64,000 bases of DNA from Halictus rubicundus (GCF_050948215.1 NW_027488877.1:62001-126000); one strand, 5' to 3'. Positions 28,071 to 42,246 are shown, numbered from the stretch's first letter. Program-made: numbers and translations. The notes: a model not told the origin generated them from the letters alone.

Positions 28071-30150
28071 TCCTATCCTATCCTCTAACCTATCCTATCC
28101 TCTATCCTATCCTATCCTCTAGCCTATCCTATCCTCTATCCTATCCTATCCTCTATCCTATCCTATCCTCTATCCTATCCTATCCTCTATCCTATCCGAT
28201 CCTCTATCCTATCCTATCCTCTATCCTATTCTATCAACTATCCTATCCAATCCCCTATCCTATCGTCTAACCTATCCTATCCTCAACCCTATCCTATCCG
28301 CTATCCTATCCTATCATCTATCGTCTCCTATCCACTGTGCTATCCTATCCTCTATCCTACCCTATCCTCTACCCTATCCTATCCTCTATCCTATCCTATC
28401 CTCTATCCTATCCAATCCTATATCCTATACTCAATCGTATCCTATCCTATATCCTATCCTATCCTATCCTATCCTCTATCCTATCCTATCCTCTATCCTA
28501 TCCTATCCTCTATCCTATCCTATCCTCTATACTATCCTATCCTCTATCCTATCCTATCCTCTATCCTATCCTATCCTCTATCCTATCCTATCCTCTATCC
28601 TATCCTATCCTCTATCCTATCCTATCCTCTATCCTAGCCTATCCTCTATCCTATCCTATCCTCTATCCTATCCAATCCAATATCCGATCCTCTATCCTAT
28701 CCTATCCTCAACCCTATCCTATACGCTATCCTATCCTATCATCTATCGTCTCCTATCCACTGTGCTATCCTATCCTCTATCCTACCCTATCCTCTATCCT
28801 ATCCTATCCTCTATCCTATCCTATCCTCTATCCTATCCTATCCTAACCTCTATCCTATCCTATCCTCTATCCTATCCTATCCTCTATCCTAACCTATCCT
28901 CTATCCTATCCTATCCTCTATCCTATCCGATCCTCTATCCTATCCTATCCTCTATCCTATAAAATCCAATATCCGATCCTCTAACCTATCCTATCCTCAA
29001 ACCTATCTTATCCGCTATCCTATCCTATCATCTATCGTCTCCTATCCACTGTGCTATCCTATCCTCTATCCTACCCTATCCTCTATCCTATCCTATCCTC
29101 TATCCTATCCTATCCTCTATCCTATCCAATCCTATATCCTATACTCAATCGTATCCTATCCTATATCCTATCCTATCCTATCCTATCCTCTATACTATCC
29201 TATCCTCTATCCTATCCTATCCTCTATCCTATCCTATCCTCTATCCTATCCTATTCTCTATCCTATCCTATCCTCTATCTTATCCTATCCTCTATCCTAC
29301 CCTATCCTCTATCCTATCCTATCCTCTATCCTATCCTATCCTCTATCCTATTCTATCAACTATCCTATCCAATCCCCTATCCTATCGTCTATCCTATCCT
29401 ATCAACTATCCTATCCTATCCTCTATCCTATCCAATCCCCTATCCTATACTATATTCGATCCTCTCCACTATAATATCGTATCCTCTACCCTATCCTGTG
29501 CTCTATCCTATAATATCTTCCATCCTATCCTATACTATGTCCTACCCTATCCTCTATCCTATACAATCCTCTAGCCTATCCTATCCTCTATCGTCTCCTG
29601 TCCTCTATCCTGTCCAATCTCCTATCGTATTCTCTATCCAATCCTATCCTCTATCCTATCCAATCCTATATCCTATACTCAATCGTATCCTATCCTATAT
29701 CCTATCCTATCCTATCCTATCCTCTATCCTATCCTATCCTCTATCCTATCCTATCCTCTATGCTATCCTATCCTATCCTCTATCCTATCCTAACCTCTAT
29801 CCTATCCTCTATCCTATCCTATCCTCTATCCTATCCTATCCTGTATCCTATCCTATCCCCTATCGTCTCCTATCCTCTTTGCTATCCTATACTCTATCGT
29901 ATCCTATCCTCTATCCTATCAAATCCCCTATCCTATCCTCTATCCTAGCCTATCCACTATCCTATTCTATCCAATCCCCTATCCTATGCTCTATCCTATC
30001 ATACCCTCTATAATATCGCATACTCTATGATATCCTATCCCCAATCCTATAATATCATCTATCCGTTCCAATTCTCTATCCTAACCTATTATCTATCCTA
30101 TCCTCTATCCTATCCTATCCTCAATTCTATCCTCTATCCTATCCTATCCT
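28071..30150 (+). repeat. Segment duplicated at about 4,481-bp spacing, copy 2
   Basis: Second copy of 23,590-25,690. Its right half was then included in the 2,320-bp tandem duplication, giving a relative order of events: the 4.48-kb copying came first, the 2.32-kb duplication later. Confidence 0.75.
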
Positions 30151-31537
30151 CTATCCTATCCTATCCCCTATCCTATCCTCTATCCTATCCTATCCTCTAT
30201 CCTATCCTATCCTCTATCCTATCCTATCCTCTATCCTATCCTATCCTCTATCCTATCCTATCCTCTATCCTATCCTATCCTCTATCCTATCCTATCCTCT
30301 ACCCTATCCTATCCTCTATCCTATCCTATCCTCTATCCTATCCTATCCTCTATCGTATCCTATCCTCTATCCTATCCTATCCTCTATCCTATCCTATCCT
30401 CTATCCTATCCTATCCTCTATCCTATCCTATCCTCTATCCTATCCTATCCTCTATCCTATCCTATCCTCTATCGTATCCTATCCTCTATCCTATCCTATT
30501 CTCTATCATATCGTATCCTCTATCATATCCTATCGTCTTTCCTATAATATCATCTATCCTATCCTATTCTCTATCCAATCCTAACCTATCCTCTATCCTA
30601 TCCTATCCTCTATCCTATCCTTTCCTCTATCCTATCCTATCCTCTATCCTATCCTATCCTCTATCCTATCCTATCCTCTATTCTATCCTATCCTCTATCC
30701 TATTCTATCAACTATCCTATCCAATCCCCTATCCTATCGTCTATCCTATCCTATCAACTATCCTATCCTATCCTCTATCCTATCCAATCCCCTCCTATCC
30801 TATACTATATTCGATCCTCTCCACTATAATATCGTATCCTCTACCCTATCCTGTGCTCTATCCTATAATATCTTCCATCCTATCCTATACTATGTCCTAC
30901 CCTATCCTCTATCCTATACAATCCTCTAGCCTATCCTATCCTCTATCGTCTCCTGTCCTCTATCCTGTCCAATCTCCTATCCTATTCTCTATCCAATCCT
31001 ATCCTCTATCCTATCCAATCCCCTATCCGATCCTCTATCCTATCCTATCCTCTATCCTATCCTAACCTCTATCCTATCCTCTATCCGATCCTATCCTCTA
31101 TCCTATCCTATCCTCTATCCTATCCTATCCTGTATCCTATCCTATCCCCTATCGTCTCCTATCCTCTTTGCTATCCTATACTCTATCGTATCCTATCCTC
31201 TATCCTATCCTATCATCTATCCTATACTATCCTCTATCCTATCCTATCATCTATCCTATACTATCCTCTATCCTATATCCTATCCTATCCTATCCTATCC
31301 TCTATCCTATCCTATCCTCTATCCTCTATCCTCTATCCTATCCTATCCTCTATCCTAGCCTATCCTCTATCCTATCCTATCCTCTATCCTATCCAATCCC
31401 CTATCCTATCGTCTATCCTATCCTATCAACTATCCTATCCTATCCTCTATCCTATCGTCTATCCTACCCTATTCTATCCTCTATCCTATCCTATCCTCTA
31501 TCCTATTCTATCAACTATCCTATCCAATCCCCTATCC
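29214..31537 (+). repeat. 2,320-bp tandem duplication, copy 1
   Basis: Matches 31,534-33,861 at a constant offset of 2,320 bp, without visible difference in the stretches compared. Shared private variants include TATCGCATACTC (GCATAC instead of GTATAC) at 30,018 and 32,338, TCCCCTCCTATCC at 30,787 and 33,107, and CCTTTCCTC near 30,620 and 32,940. It contains one A-type and two B-type modules, so whole mixed blocks were copied. Confidence 0.88.
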
Positions 31538-33861
31538 TATCCTCTATCCTATCCTATCCTCTATCCTATCCTATTCTCTATCCTATCCTATCCTCTATCT
31601 TATCCTATCCTCTATCCTACCCTATCCTCTATCCTATCCTATCCTCTATCCTATCCTATCCTCTATCCTATTCTATCAACTATCCTATCCAATCCCCTAT
31701 CCTATCGTCTATCCTATCCTATCAACTATCCTATCCTATCCTCTATCCTATCCAATCCCCTATCCTATACTATATTCGATCCTCTCCACTATAATATCGT
31801 ATCCTCTACCCTATCCTGTGCTCTATCCTATAATATCTTCCATCCTATCCTATACTATGTCCTACCCTATCCTCTATCCTATACAATCCTCTAGCCTATC
31901 CTATCCTCTATCGTCTCCTGTCCTCTATCCTGTCCAATCTCCTATCGTATTCTCTATCCAATCCTATCCTCTATCCTATCCAATCCTATATCCTATACTC
32001 AATCGTATCCTATCCTATATCCTATCCTATCCTATCCTATCCTCTATCCTATCCTATCCTCTATCCTATCCTATCCTCTATGCTATCCTATCCTATCCTC
32101 TATCCTATCCTAACCTCTATCCTATCCTCTATCCTATCCTATCCTCTATCCTATCCTATCCTGTATCCTATCCTATCCCCTATCGTCTCCTATCCTCTTT
32201 GCTATCCTATACTCTATCGTATCCTATCCTCTATCCTATCAAATCCCCTATCCTATCCTCTATCCTAGCCTATCCACTATCCTATTCTATCCAATCCCCT
32301 ATCCTATGCTCTATCCTATCATACCCTCTATAATATCGCATACTCTATGATATCCTATCCCCAATCCTATAATATCATCTATCCGTTCCAATTCTCTATC
32401 CTAACCTATTATCTATCCTATCCTCTATCCTATCCTATCCTCAATTCTATCCTCTATCCTATCCTATCCTCTATCCTATCCTATCCCCTATCCTATCCTC
32501 TATCCTATCCTATCCTCTATCCTATCCTATCCTCTATCCTATCCTATCCTCTATCCTATCCTATCCTCTATCCTATCCTATCCTCTATCCTATCCTATCC
32601 TCTATCCTATCCTATCCTCTACCCTATCCTATCCTCTATCCTATCCTATCCTCTATCCTATCCTATCCTCTATCGTATCCTATCCTCTATCCTATCCTAT
32701 CCTCTATCCTATCCTATCCTCTATCCTATCCTATCCTCTATCCTATCCTATCCTCTATCCTATCCTATCCTCTATCCTATCCTATCCTCTATCGTATCCT
32801 ATCCTCTATCCTATCCTATTCTCTATCATATCGTATCCTCTATCATATCCTATCGTCTTTCCTATAATATCATCTATCCTATCCTATTCTCTATCCAATC
32901 CTAACCTATCCTCTATCCTATCCTATCCTCTATCCTATCCTTTCCTCTATCCTATCCTATCCTCTATCCTATCCTATCCTCTATCCTATCCTATCCTCTA
33001 TTCTATCCTATCCTCTATCCTATTCTATCAACTATCCTATCCAATCCCCTATCCTATCGTCTATCCTATCCTATCAACTATCCTATCCTATCCTCTATCC
33101 TATCCAATCCCCTCCTATCCTATACTATATTCGATCCTCTCCACTATAATATCGTATCCTCTACCCTATCCTGTGCTCTATCCTATAATATCTTCCATCC
33201 TATCCTATACTATGTCCTACCCTATCCTCTATCCTATACAATCCTCTAGCCTATCCTATCCTCTATCGTCTCCTGTCCTCTATCCTGTCCAATCTCCTAT
33301 CCTATTCTCTATCCAATCCTATCCTCTATCCTATCCAATCCCCTATCCGATCCTCTATCCTATCCTATCCTCTATCCTATCCTAACCTCTATCCTATCCT
33401 CTATCCGATCCTATCCTCTATCCTATCCTATCCTCTATCCTATCCTATCCTGTATCCTATCCTATCCCCTATCGTCTCCTATCCTCTTTGCTATCCTATA
33501 CTCTATCGTATCCTATCCTCTATCCTATCCTATCATCTATCCTATACTATCCTCTATCCTATCCTATCATCTATCCTATACTATCCTCTATCCTATATCC
33601 TATCCTATCCTATCCTATCCTCTATCCTATCCTATCCTCTATCCTCTATCCTCTATCCTATCCTATCCTCTATCCTAGCCTATCCTCTATCCTATCCTAT
33701 CCTCTATCCTATCCAATCCCCTATCCTATCGTCTATCCTATCCTATCAACTATCCTATCCTATCCTCTATCCTATCGTCTATCCTACCCTATTCTATCCT
33801 CTATCCTATCCTATCCTCTATCCTATTCTATCAACTATCCTATCCAATCCCCTATCCTATC
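31534..33861 (+). repeat. 2,320-bp tandem duplication, copy 2
   Basis: Direct tandem neighbour of copy 1. The copies part at 31,541 (CCTCTATCC) versus 33,861 (CGTCTATCC), which sets the right end. The left end is approximate because canonical satellite surrounds it. Confidence 0.88.
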
Positions 33862-35689
33862 GTCTATCCTATCCTATCAACTATCCTATCCTATCCTCTA
33901 TCCTATCCAATCCCCTATCCTATACTATATTCGATCCTCTCCACTATAATATCGTATCCTCTACCCTATCCTATCCTCTATCCTATTCTATCAACTATCC
34001 TATCCAATCCCCTATCCTATCGTCTATCCTATCCTATCAACTATCCTATCCTATCCTCTATCCTATCCAATCCCCTATCCTATACGATATTCGATCCTCT
34101 CCACTATAATATCGTATCCTCTACCCCATCCTGTGCTCTATCCTATAATATTTTCCATCCTATCCTATACTATGTCCTACCCTATCCTCTATCATATACA
34201 ATCCTCTACCCTATCCTATCCTCTATCGTCTCCTGTCCTCTATCCTGTCCAATCTCCTATCCTATTCTCTATCCTATCCTATCCTCTATCCTATCCAATC
34301 CCCTATCCGATCCTCTATCCTATCCTATCCTCTATCCTATCCTATCTTCTATCGTATAATACATCCTCAATCCTATCCTCTATCCGATCCTATCCTCTAT
34401 CCTATCCTATCCTCTATCCTATCCTATACTCTATCCTATCCTATCCTCTATCCTATCCAATCCAATATCCGATCCTCTATCCTATCCTATCCTCAACCCT
34501 ATCCTATACGCTGTCCTATCCTATCATCTATCGTCTCCTATCCACTGTGCTATCCTATCCTCTATCCTACCCTATCCTCTATCCTATCCTATCCTATCCT
34601 CTATCCTATCCTATCCTCTATCCTATCCTATCCTACCCTCTATCCTATCCTATCCTCTATCATATCCTATCCTCTATCCTATCCTATCCTCTATCCTATC
34701 CTATCCTCTATCCTATCCTATCCTCTATCCTATCCTATCCTCTATCCTATCCTATCCTCTATCCTATCCTCTATCCTATCCTATCCTCTATCCTATCCTA
34801 TCCTCTATCCTATCCTATCCTCTATCCTAACCTATCCTCTATCCTATCCTATCCTGTATCCTATCCGATCGTCTATCCTATCCTATCCTCTATCCTATCC
34901 TATCCTCTATCCTATCCTATCCTCTATCGTATCCTATCCGCTATCCTATCCTATCATCTATCGTCTCCTATCCACTGTGCTATCCTATCCTCTATCCTAC
35001 CCTATCCTCTATCCTATCCTATCCTCTATCCTATCCTATCCTCTATCCTATCCAATCCTATATCCTATACTCAATCGTATCCTATCCTATATCCTATCCT
35101 ATCCTATCCTATCCTCTATCCTATCCTATCCTCTATCCTATCCTATCCTCTATCCTATCCTATCCTCTATCCTATCCTATCCTCTATCCTATCCTATCCT
35201 CTATCCTATCCTATCCTCTATCCTATCCTATCCTCTATCCTATTCTATCAACTATCCTATCCAATCCCCTATCCTATCGTCTATCCTATCCTATCAACTA
35301 TCCTATCCTATCCTCTATCCTATCCAATCCCCTATCCTATACTATATTCGATCCTCTCCACTATAATATTGTATCCTCTACCCTATCCTGTGCTCTATCC
35401 TATAATATCTTCCATCCTATCCTATACTATGTCCTACCCTATCCTCTATCCTATACAATCCTCTAGCCTATCCTATCCTCTATCGTCTCCTGTCCTCTAT
35501 CCTGTCCAATCTCCTACCCTATTCTCTATCCAATCCTATCGTCTATCCTATCCAATCCCCTATCCGATCCTCTATCCTATCCTATCCTCTATCCTATCCT
35601 ATCCTCTATCCTATCCTCTATCCGATCCTATCCTCTATCCTATCCTATCCTCTATCCTATCCTATCCCCTATCGTATCCTATCCTCTTT

Positions 35690-36800
35690 GCTATCCTATA
35701 CTCTATCGTATCCTATCCTCTATCCTATCCTATCCTCTATCCTATCCTGCCTCTATCCTATCCTATCCTCTATCCTATCCTATCCTCTATCCTATCCTAT
35801 CCTCTATCGTATCCTATCCTCTATCCTATCCTATTCTCTATCATATCGTATCCTCTATCATATCCTATCGTCTTTCCTATAATATCATCTATCCTATCCT
35901 ATTCTCTATCCAATCCTAACCTATCCTCTATCCTATCCTATCCTCTATCCTATCCTTTCCTCTATCCTATCCTATCCTCTATCCTATCCTATCCTCTATC
36001 CTATCCTATCCTCTATTCTATCCTATCCTCTATCCTATTCTATCAACTATCCTATCCAATCCCCTATCCTATCGTCTATCCTATCCTATCAACTATCCTA
36101 TCCTATCCTCTATCCTATCCAATCCCCTCCTATCCTATACTATATTCGATCCTCTCCACTATAATATCGTATCCTCTACCCTATCCTGTGCTCTATCCTA
36201 TAATATCTTCCATCCTATCCTATACTATGTCCTACCCTATCCTCTATCCTATACAATCCTCTAGCCTATCCTATCCTCTATCGTCTCCTGTCCTCTATCC
36301 TATACAATCCTCTAGCCTATCCTATCCTCTATCGTCTCCTGTCCTCTATCCTGTCCAATCTCCTATCCTATTCTCTATCCAATCCTATCCTCTATCCTAT
36401 CCAATCCCCTATCCGATCCTCTATCCTATCCTATCCTCTATCCTATCCTAACCTCTATCCTATCCTCTATCCGATCCTATCCTCTATCCTATCCTATCCT
36501 CTATCCTATCCTATCCTGTATCCTATCCTATCCCCTATCGTCTCCTATCCTCTTTGCTATCCTATACTCTATCGTATCCTATCCTCTATCCTATCCTATC
36601 ATCTATCCTATACTATCCTCTATCCTATCCTATCATCTATCCTATACTATCCTCTATCCTATATCCTATCCTATCCTATCCTATCCTCTATCCTATCCTA
36701 TCCTCTATCCTCTATCCTCTATCCTATCCTATCCTCTATCCTAGCCTATCCTCTATCCTATCCTATCCTCTATCCTATCCAATCCCCTATCCTATCGTCT
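35690..36800 (+). repeat. Further copy of part of the 2,320-bp block, with a private 51-bp duplication
   Basis: From about 35,836 this follows 32,821 onward at an offset of 3,015 bp. The offset becomes 3,066 bp after 36,302, because a 51-bp segment starting ATACAATCCTCTAGCC is present twice (36,251 and 36,302). This shows an older copy of the same block with a later slippage event. Confidence 0.75.
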
Positions 36801-39800
36801 ATCCTATCCTATCCTATCCTCTATCCTATCCTATCCTCTATCCTATTCTATCAACTATCCTATCCAATCCCCTATCCTATCGTCTATCCTATCCTATCAA
36901 CTATCCTATCCTATCCTCTATCCTATCCAATCCCCTATCCTATACTATATTCGATCCTCTCCACTATAATATCGTATCCTCTACCCTATCCTGTGCTCTA
37001 TCCTATAATATTTTCCATCCTATCCTATACTATGTCCTACCCTATCCTCTATCATATACAATCCTCTACCCTATCCTATCCTCTATCGTCTCCTGTCCTC
37101 TATCCTGTCCAATCTCCTATCCTATTCTCTATCCTATCCTATCCTCTATCCTATCCAATCCTACCCTCTATCCTATCCTATCCTCTATCATATCCTATCC
37201 TCTATCCTATCCTATCCTCTATCCTATCCTATCCTCTATCCTATCCTATCCTCTATCCTATCCTCTATCCTATCCTCTATCCTATCCTATCCTATCCTCT
37301 ATCCTATTCTATCCTCTATCCTATCCTATCCTCTATCCTAACCTATCCTCTATCCTATCCTATCCTCTATCCTATCCGATCGTCTATCCTATCCTATCCT
37401 CTATCCTATCCAATCCAATATCCGATCCTCTAACCTATCCTATCCTCAACCCTATCCTATCCGCTATCCTATCCTATCATCTATCGTCTCCTATCCACTG
37501 TGCTATCCTATAGTCTATCCTACCCTATCCTGTATCCTATCCTATCCTCTATCCTATCCTATCCTCTATCCTAACCTATCCTCTATCCTATCCTATCCTC
37601 TATCCTATCCGATCGTCTATCCTATCCTATCCAATATCCGATCCTCTAACCTATCCTATCCTCAACCCTATCCTATCCGCTATCCTATCCTATCATCTAT
37701 CGTCTCCTATCCACTGTGCTATCCTATCCTCTATCCTACCCTATCCTCTATCCTATCCTATCCTCTATCCTATCCAATCCTATATCCTATACTCAATCGT
37801 ATCCTATCCTATATCCTATCCTATCCTATCCTATCCTCTATCCTATCCTATCCTCTATCCTATCCTATCCTCTATCCTATCCTATCCTCTATCCTATCCT
37901 CTCCTCTATCCTATCCTATCCTCTATCCTATCCTATCCTCTATCCTATCCTATCCTCTATCCTATCCTATCCTCTATCCTATCCTATCCTCTATCCTATC
38001 CTATCCTCTATCCTATCCTATCCTCTATCCTATCCTATCCTCTATCCTATCCTATCCTCTATCCTATTCTATCAACTATCCTATCCAATCCCCTATCCTA
38101 TCGTCTATCCTATCCTATCAACTATCCTATTATATCCTCTATCCTATCCAATCCCCTATCCTATACTATATTCGATCCTCTCCACTATAATATCGTATCC
38201 TCTACCCTATCCTGTGCTCTATCCTATAATATCTTCCATCCTATCCTATACTATGTCCTACCCTATCCTCTAACCTATCCTATCCTCAACCCTATCCTAT
38301 CCGCTATCCTATCCTATCATCTATCGTCTCCTATCCACTGTGCTATCCTATCCTCTATCCTACCCTATCCTCTATCCTATCCTATCCTCTATCCTATCCT
38401 ATCCTCTATCCTATCCAATCCTATATCCTATACTCAATCGTATCCTATCCTCTATCCTATCCAATCCCCTATCCTATACTATATTCGATCCTCTCCACTA
38501 TAATATCGTATCCTCTACCCTATCCTGTGCTCTATCCTATAATATCTTCCATCCTATCCTATACTATGTCCTACCCTATCCTCTATCCTATACAATCCTC
38601 TAGCCTATCCTATCCTCTATCGTCTCCTGTCCTCTATCCTGTCCAATCTCCTACCCTATTCTCTATCCAATCCTATCGTCTATCCTATCCAATCCCCTAT
38701 CCGATCCTCTATCCTATCCTATCCTCTATCCTATCCTAACCTCTATCCTATCCTCTATCCGATCCTATCCTCTATCCTATCCTATCCTCTATCCTATCCT
38801 ATCCTCTATCCTATCCTATCCCCTATCGTATCCTATCCTCTTTGCTATCCTATACTCTATCGTATCCTATCCTCTATCCTATCCTATCCTCTATCCTATC
38901 CTATCCTCTATCCTATCCTATCCTCTATCCTATCCTATCCTCTATCCTATCCTATCCTCTATCCTATCCTATCCTCTATCCTATCCTATCCTCTATCCTA
39001 TCCTATCCTCTATCCTATCCTATCCTCTATCCTATCCTATTCTCTATCCTATCCTATCCTCTATCATATCGTATCCTCTATCATATCCTATCGTCTTTCC
39101 TATAATATCATCTATCCTATCCTATTCTCTATCCAATCCTAACCTATCCTCTATCCTATCCTATCCTCTATCCTATCCTTTCCTCTATCCTATCCTATCC
39201 TCTATCCTATCCTATCCTCTATCCTATCCTATCCTCTATCCTATTCTATCAACTATCCTATCCAATCCCCTATCCTATCGTCTATCCTATCCTATCAACT
39301 ATCCTATCCTATCCTCTATCCTATCCAATCCCCTCCTATCCTATACTATATTCGATCCTCTCCACTATAATATCGTATCCTCTACCCTATCCTGTGCTCT
39401 ATCCTATAATATCTTCCATCCTATCCTATACTATGTCCTACCCTATCCTCTATCCTATACAATCCTCTAGCCTATCCTATCCTCTATCGTCTCCTGTCCT
39501 CTATCCTGTCCAATCTCCTATCCTATTCTCTATCCAATCCTATCCTCTATCCTATCCAATCCCCTATCCGATCCTCTATCTTATCCTATCCTCTATCCTA
39601 TCCTATCCTCTATCCTATCCTATTCTGTATCCTATCCTATCCCCTATCGTCTCCTATCCTCTTTGCTATCCTATACTCTATCGTATCCTATCCTCTATCC
39701 TATCCTATCATCTATCCTATACTATCCTCTATCCTATATCCTATCCTATCCTACCCTCTATCCTATCCTATCCTCTATCATATCCTATCCTCTATCCAAT

Positions 39801-40400
39801 CCTATCCTCTATCCTATCCTATCCTCTATCCTATCCTATCCTCTATCCTATCCTCTATCCTATCCTATCCTCTATCCTATCCTATCCTCTATCCTATCCT
39901 ATCCTCTATCCTATCCTATCCTCTATCCTATCCTATCCTCTATCCTATCCTATCCTCTATCCTATCCTATCCTCTATCCTATCCTATCCTCTATCCTATC
40001 CTATCCTCTATCCTATTCTATCAACTATCCTATCCAATCCCCTATCCTATCGTCTATCCTATCCTATCAACTATCCTATCCTATCCTCTATCCTATCCAA
40101 TCCCCTCCTATCCTATACTATATTCGATCCTCTCCACTATAATATCGTATCCTCTACCCTATCCTGTGCTCTATCCTATAATATCTTCCATCCTATCCTA
40201 TACTATGTCCTACCCTATCCTCTATCCTATACAATCCTCTAGCCTATCCTATCCTCTATCGTCTCCTGTCCTCTATCCTGTCCAATCTCCTATCCTATTC
40301 TCTATCCAATCCTATCCTCTATCCTATCCAATCCCCCATCCGATCCTCTATCCTATCCTATCCTCTATCCTATCCTAACCTCTATCCTATCCTCTATCCT

Positions 40401-42036
40401 ATCCTATCCTCTATCCTCTATCCTATCCTATCCTCTATCCTAGCCTATCCTCTATCCTATCCTATCCTCTATCCTATTCTATCAACTATCCAATCCAATC
40501 CCCTATCCTATCGTCTATCCTATCCTATCCTATCCTGTATCCTATCCAATCCTCTATCCTATCCTATCATCTATCCTCAATCCTATCCTATCCTCTATCC
40601 TATCCTATCCTCTATCCTATCCTATCCTCTATCCTATCCTATCCTCTATCCTATCCTACCCTCCATCCTATGCTATCCTCTATCCTATCCTATCCTATCC
40701 TGTATCCTATCCTCTATCCTAGCCTATCCTCTATCCTATCCTATCCAATCCCCTATCCTATCCTATCCTGTATCCAATCCTATCCTCAATCTTATCCTTT
40801 CCTGTATCCTATCCTATCCTCTATCCTATCCTATCCTCTATCCTATCCTATCCTCTATCCTATCCTATCCTCTATCCTAACCTATCCTCTATCCTATCCT
40901 ATCCTCTATCCTATCCTATCCTCTATCCTATCCTATCCTCTATCCTATCCTATCCTCTATCCTATCCTATCCTCTATCCTATAATATCCCATATAATATC
41001 CAATCCTCTATCCTATCCTCTATCCTATCCTCTATCCTATCCTTTCCTCTATCCTATACTATCCTCTATTCTATCCTATCCTCAATCCTATCCTATCCTC
41101 TATCCTATTGTCTATTATATCATATCCTCTATCCTATTCTCTATCCTACCCCTCCTCTATCCTATCCTATCCTCTATCCTATCCTATCCTCAATCCTATC
41201 CTATCCTCTATCCTATCCTCTATCCTATCCTTTCCTCTATCCTATCCTATCCTCCATTCTATCCTATCCTATCCTATCCTCTATCCTATCCTATCCTGTA
41301 TCCTATCGTATCCTCTATCCTCTATCCTATTCTATCCTCTATCCTATCCTATCCTCCATCCTATCCTATCCTCTATCCTATCCTATCCTCTATCCTATCC
41401 TATCCTCTATCCTATCCTATCCTCTATCCTATCCTATCCTCTATCCTATGCTATCCTCTATCCTATCCTATCCTCTATCCTATCCTATCCTCTATCCTAT
41501 CCTATCCTCTATCCTATCCAATCCTCTATCCTATCCTATCCTCTATCCTATCCTATCCTCTATCCTATCCTATCAAATCCCCTATCCTATTCTCTATCCT
41601 ATGATATCCTGTATCCTATCCAATCCTCTATCCTATCCTATTATCTATCCTCAATCCTATCCTTTCCTCTATCCTATCCAATCCTCTATCCTATCCTATC
41701 CTCTATCCTATCCTATCCTCTATCCTATCCTATCCTCTATCCTATCCTATTCTCTATCCAATCCTATCCCCTATCCTATCCAATCCCCTATCCGATCCTC
41801 TATCCTATCCTATCCTCTATCCTATCCTAACCTCTATCCTATCCTCTATCCGATCCTATCCTCTATCCTATCCTATCCTCTATCCTATCCTATCCTGTAT
41901 CCTATCCTATCCCCTATCGTCTCCTATCCTCTTTGCTATCCTATACTCTATCGTATCCTATCCTCTATCCTATCCTATCATCTATCCTATACTATCCTCT
42001 ATCCTATATCCTATCCTATCCTATCCTATCCTCTAT
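40401..42036 (+). repeat. Satellite array, mixed B/C transition left of the foldback element
   Basis: Satellite of the same 12-bp unit. It mixes C-type variants (ACCCTCCATCCTATGC near 40,659; ATAATATCCCATATAATATCC near 40,981; CTATTGTCTATTATATC near 41,105) with a B-type block at 41,844-42,036 (ATCGTCTCCTATCCTCTTTG). The B-type block is copied at 43,780-43,972. No gene seen. Confidence 0.93.
42028..42036 (+). other. Target-site duplication, left copy (ATCCTCTAT)
   Basis: 9-bp ATCCTCTAT directly abuts the left arm. Outside this repeat the next bases differ (T at 42027, C at 42679), so the duplication is exactly 9 bp. The unoccupied copy has this 9-mer once, at 43964-43972. Confidence 0.82.
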
Positions 42037-42246
42037 GGGAGGCGCTCAGTTGCGCACAATACGATTGCGCACGTACACATTGCGCACATATCTTTTGGAC
42101 ACAGTATGATTGGACACAAGAAGAATCGGAAACGTTTCAATTGCGCACACGAAAGATCGGACACATCTCAATTGCGCACAAATAGAATTGGAAACATATT
42201 TATTGCGCACAGATAAAACTGGACACAAGCGAATCGCGAACAAATA
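42037..42246 (+). repeat. Left inverted arm of the foldback element, with internal tandem motifs
   Basis: The arm is modular. TTGCGCAC starts at 42050, 42065 and 42080 (15-bp steps). GGACACA starts at 42097 and 42112. Then a 31-bp tandem repeat carries GGAmACr (m = A/C, r = A/G) at 42128, 42159, 42190 and 42221, and TTGCGCAC, or TCGCGAAC in the last copy, at 42141, 42172, 42203 and 42234. A related TGCGCACAC lies just inside the arm at 42251. Repeated motifs of this kind are often transposase-binding sites; that role is inference. Confidence 0.9.

Larger units (their letters stand above)
19601..40400 (+). repeat. Satellite array, domain B
   Basis: Same 12-bp satellite and same orientation as domain A, but with different higher-order markers. 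One contains CTCTCCACTATAATATCG, CCTGTGCTC and ATCTTCCATCC (about 20 copies). The other contains CTATCATATCCTATCGTCTTT (about 14 copies). Three copies of the domain A module also occur here, near 25,568, 30,027 and 32,347, so A and B share history. Variants CTATCAACTATCC, ATCCGATCC and TATCGTATCC are common. Nothing resembling a gene is present; open frames on the + strand are the stop-free satellite. Confidence 0.96.

Noticed and set aside
29214..33861. Assembly error as the sole explanation for the identical blocks
   Set aside because: Not excluded, but other block pairs in the window carry point and word differences and nested order, which assembly error would not create; long reads would decide for this pair.
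334..42185. Dozens of long + strand open frames encoding L/S/Y/P/I-rich repetitive proteins
   Set aside because: The satellite has no stop in any + frame, different frames of the same DNA give the same three strings, there is no start context or domain, and homologous copies change frame freely. These are composition artefacts, not genes.
42046..42243. Cys/Arg/Val-rich open frames over the foldback arms (both strands)
   Set aside because: They arise from translating the TTGCGCAC/GGACACA motif array and its inverted copy; they are short and have no domain.
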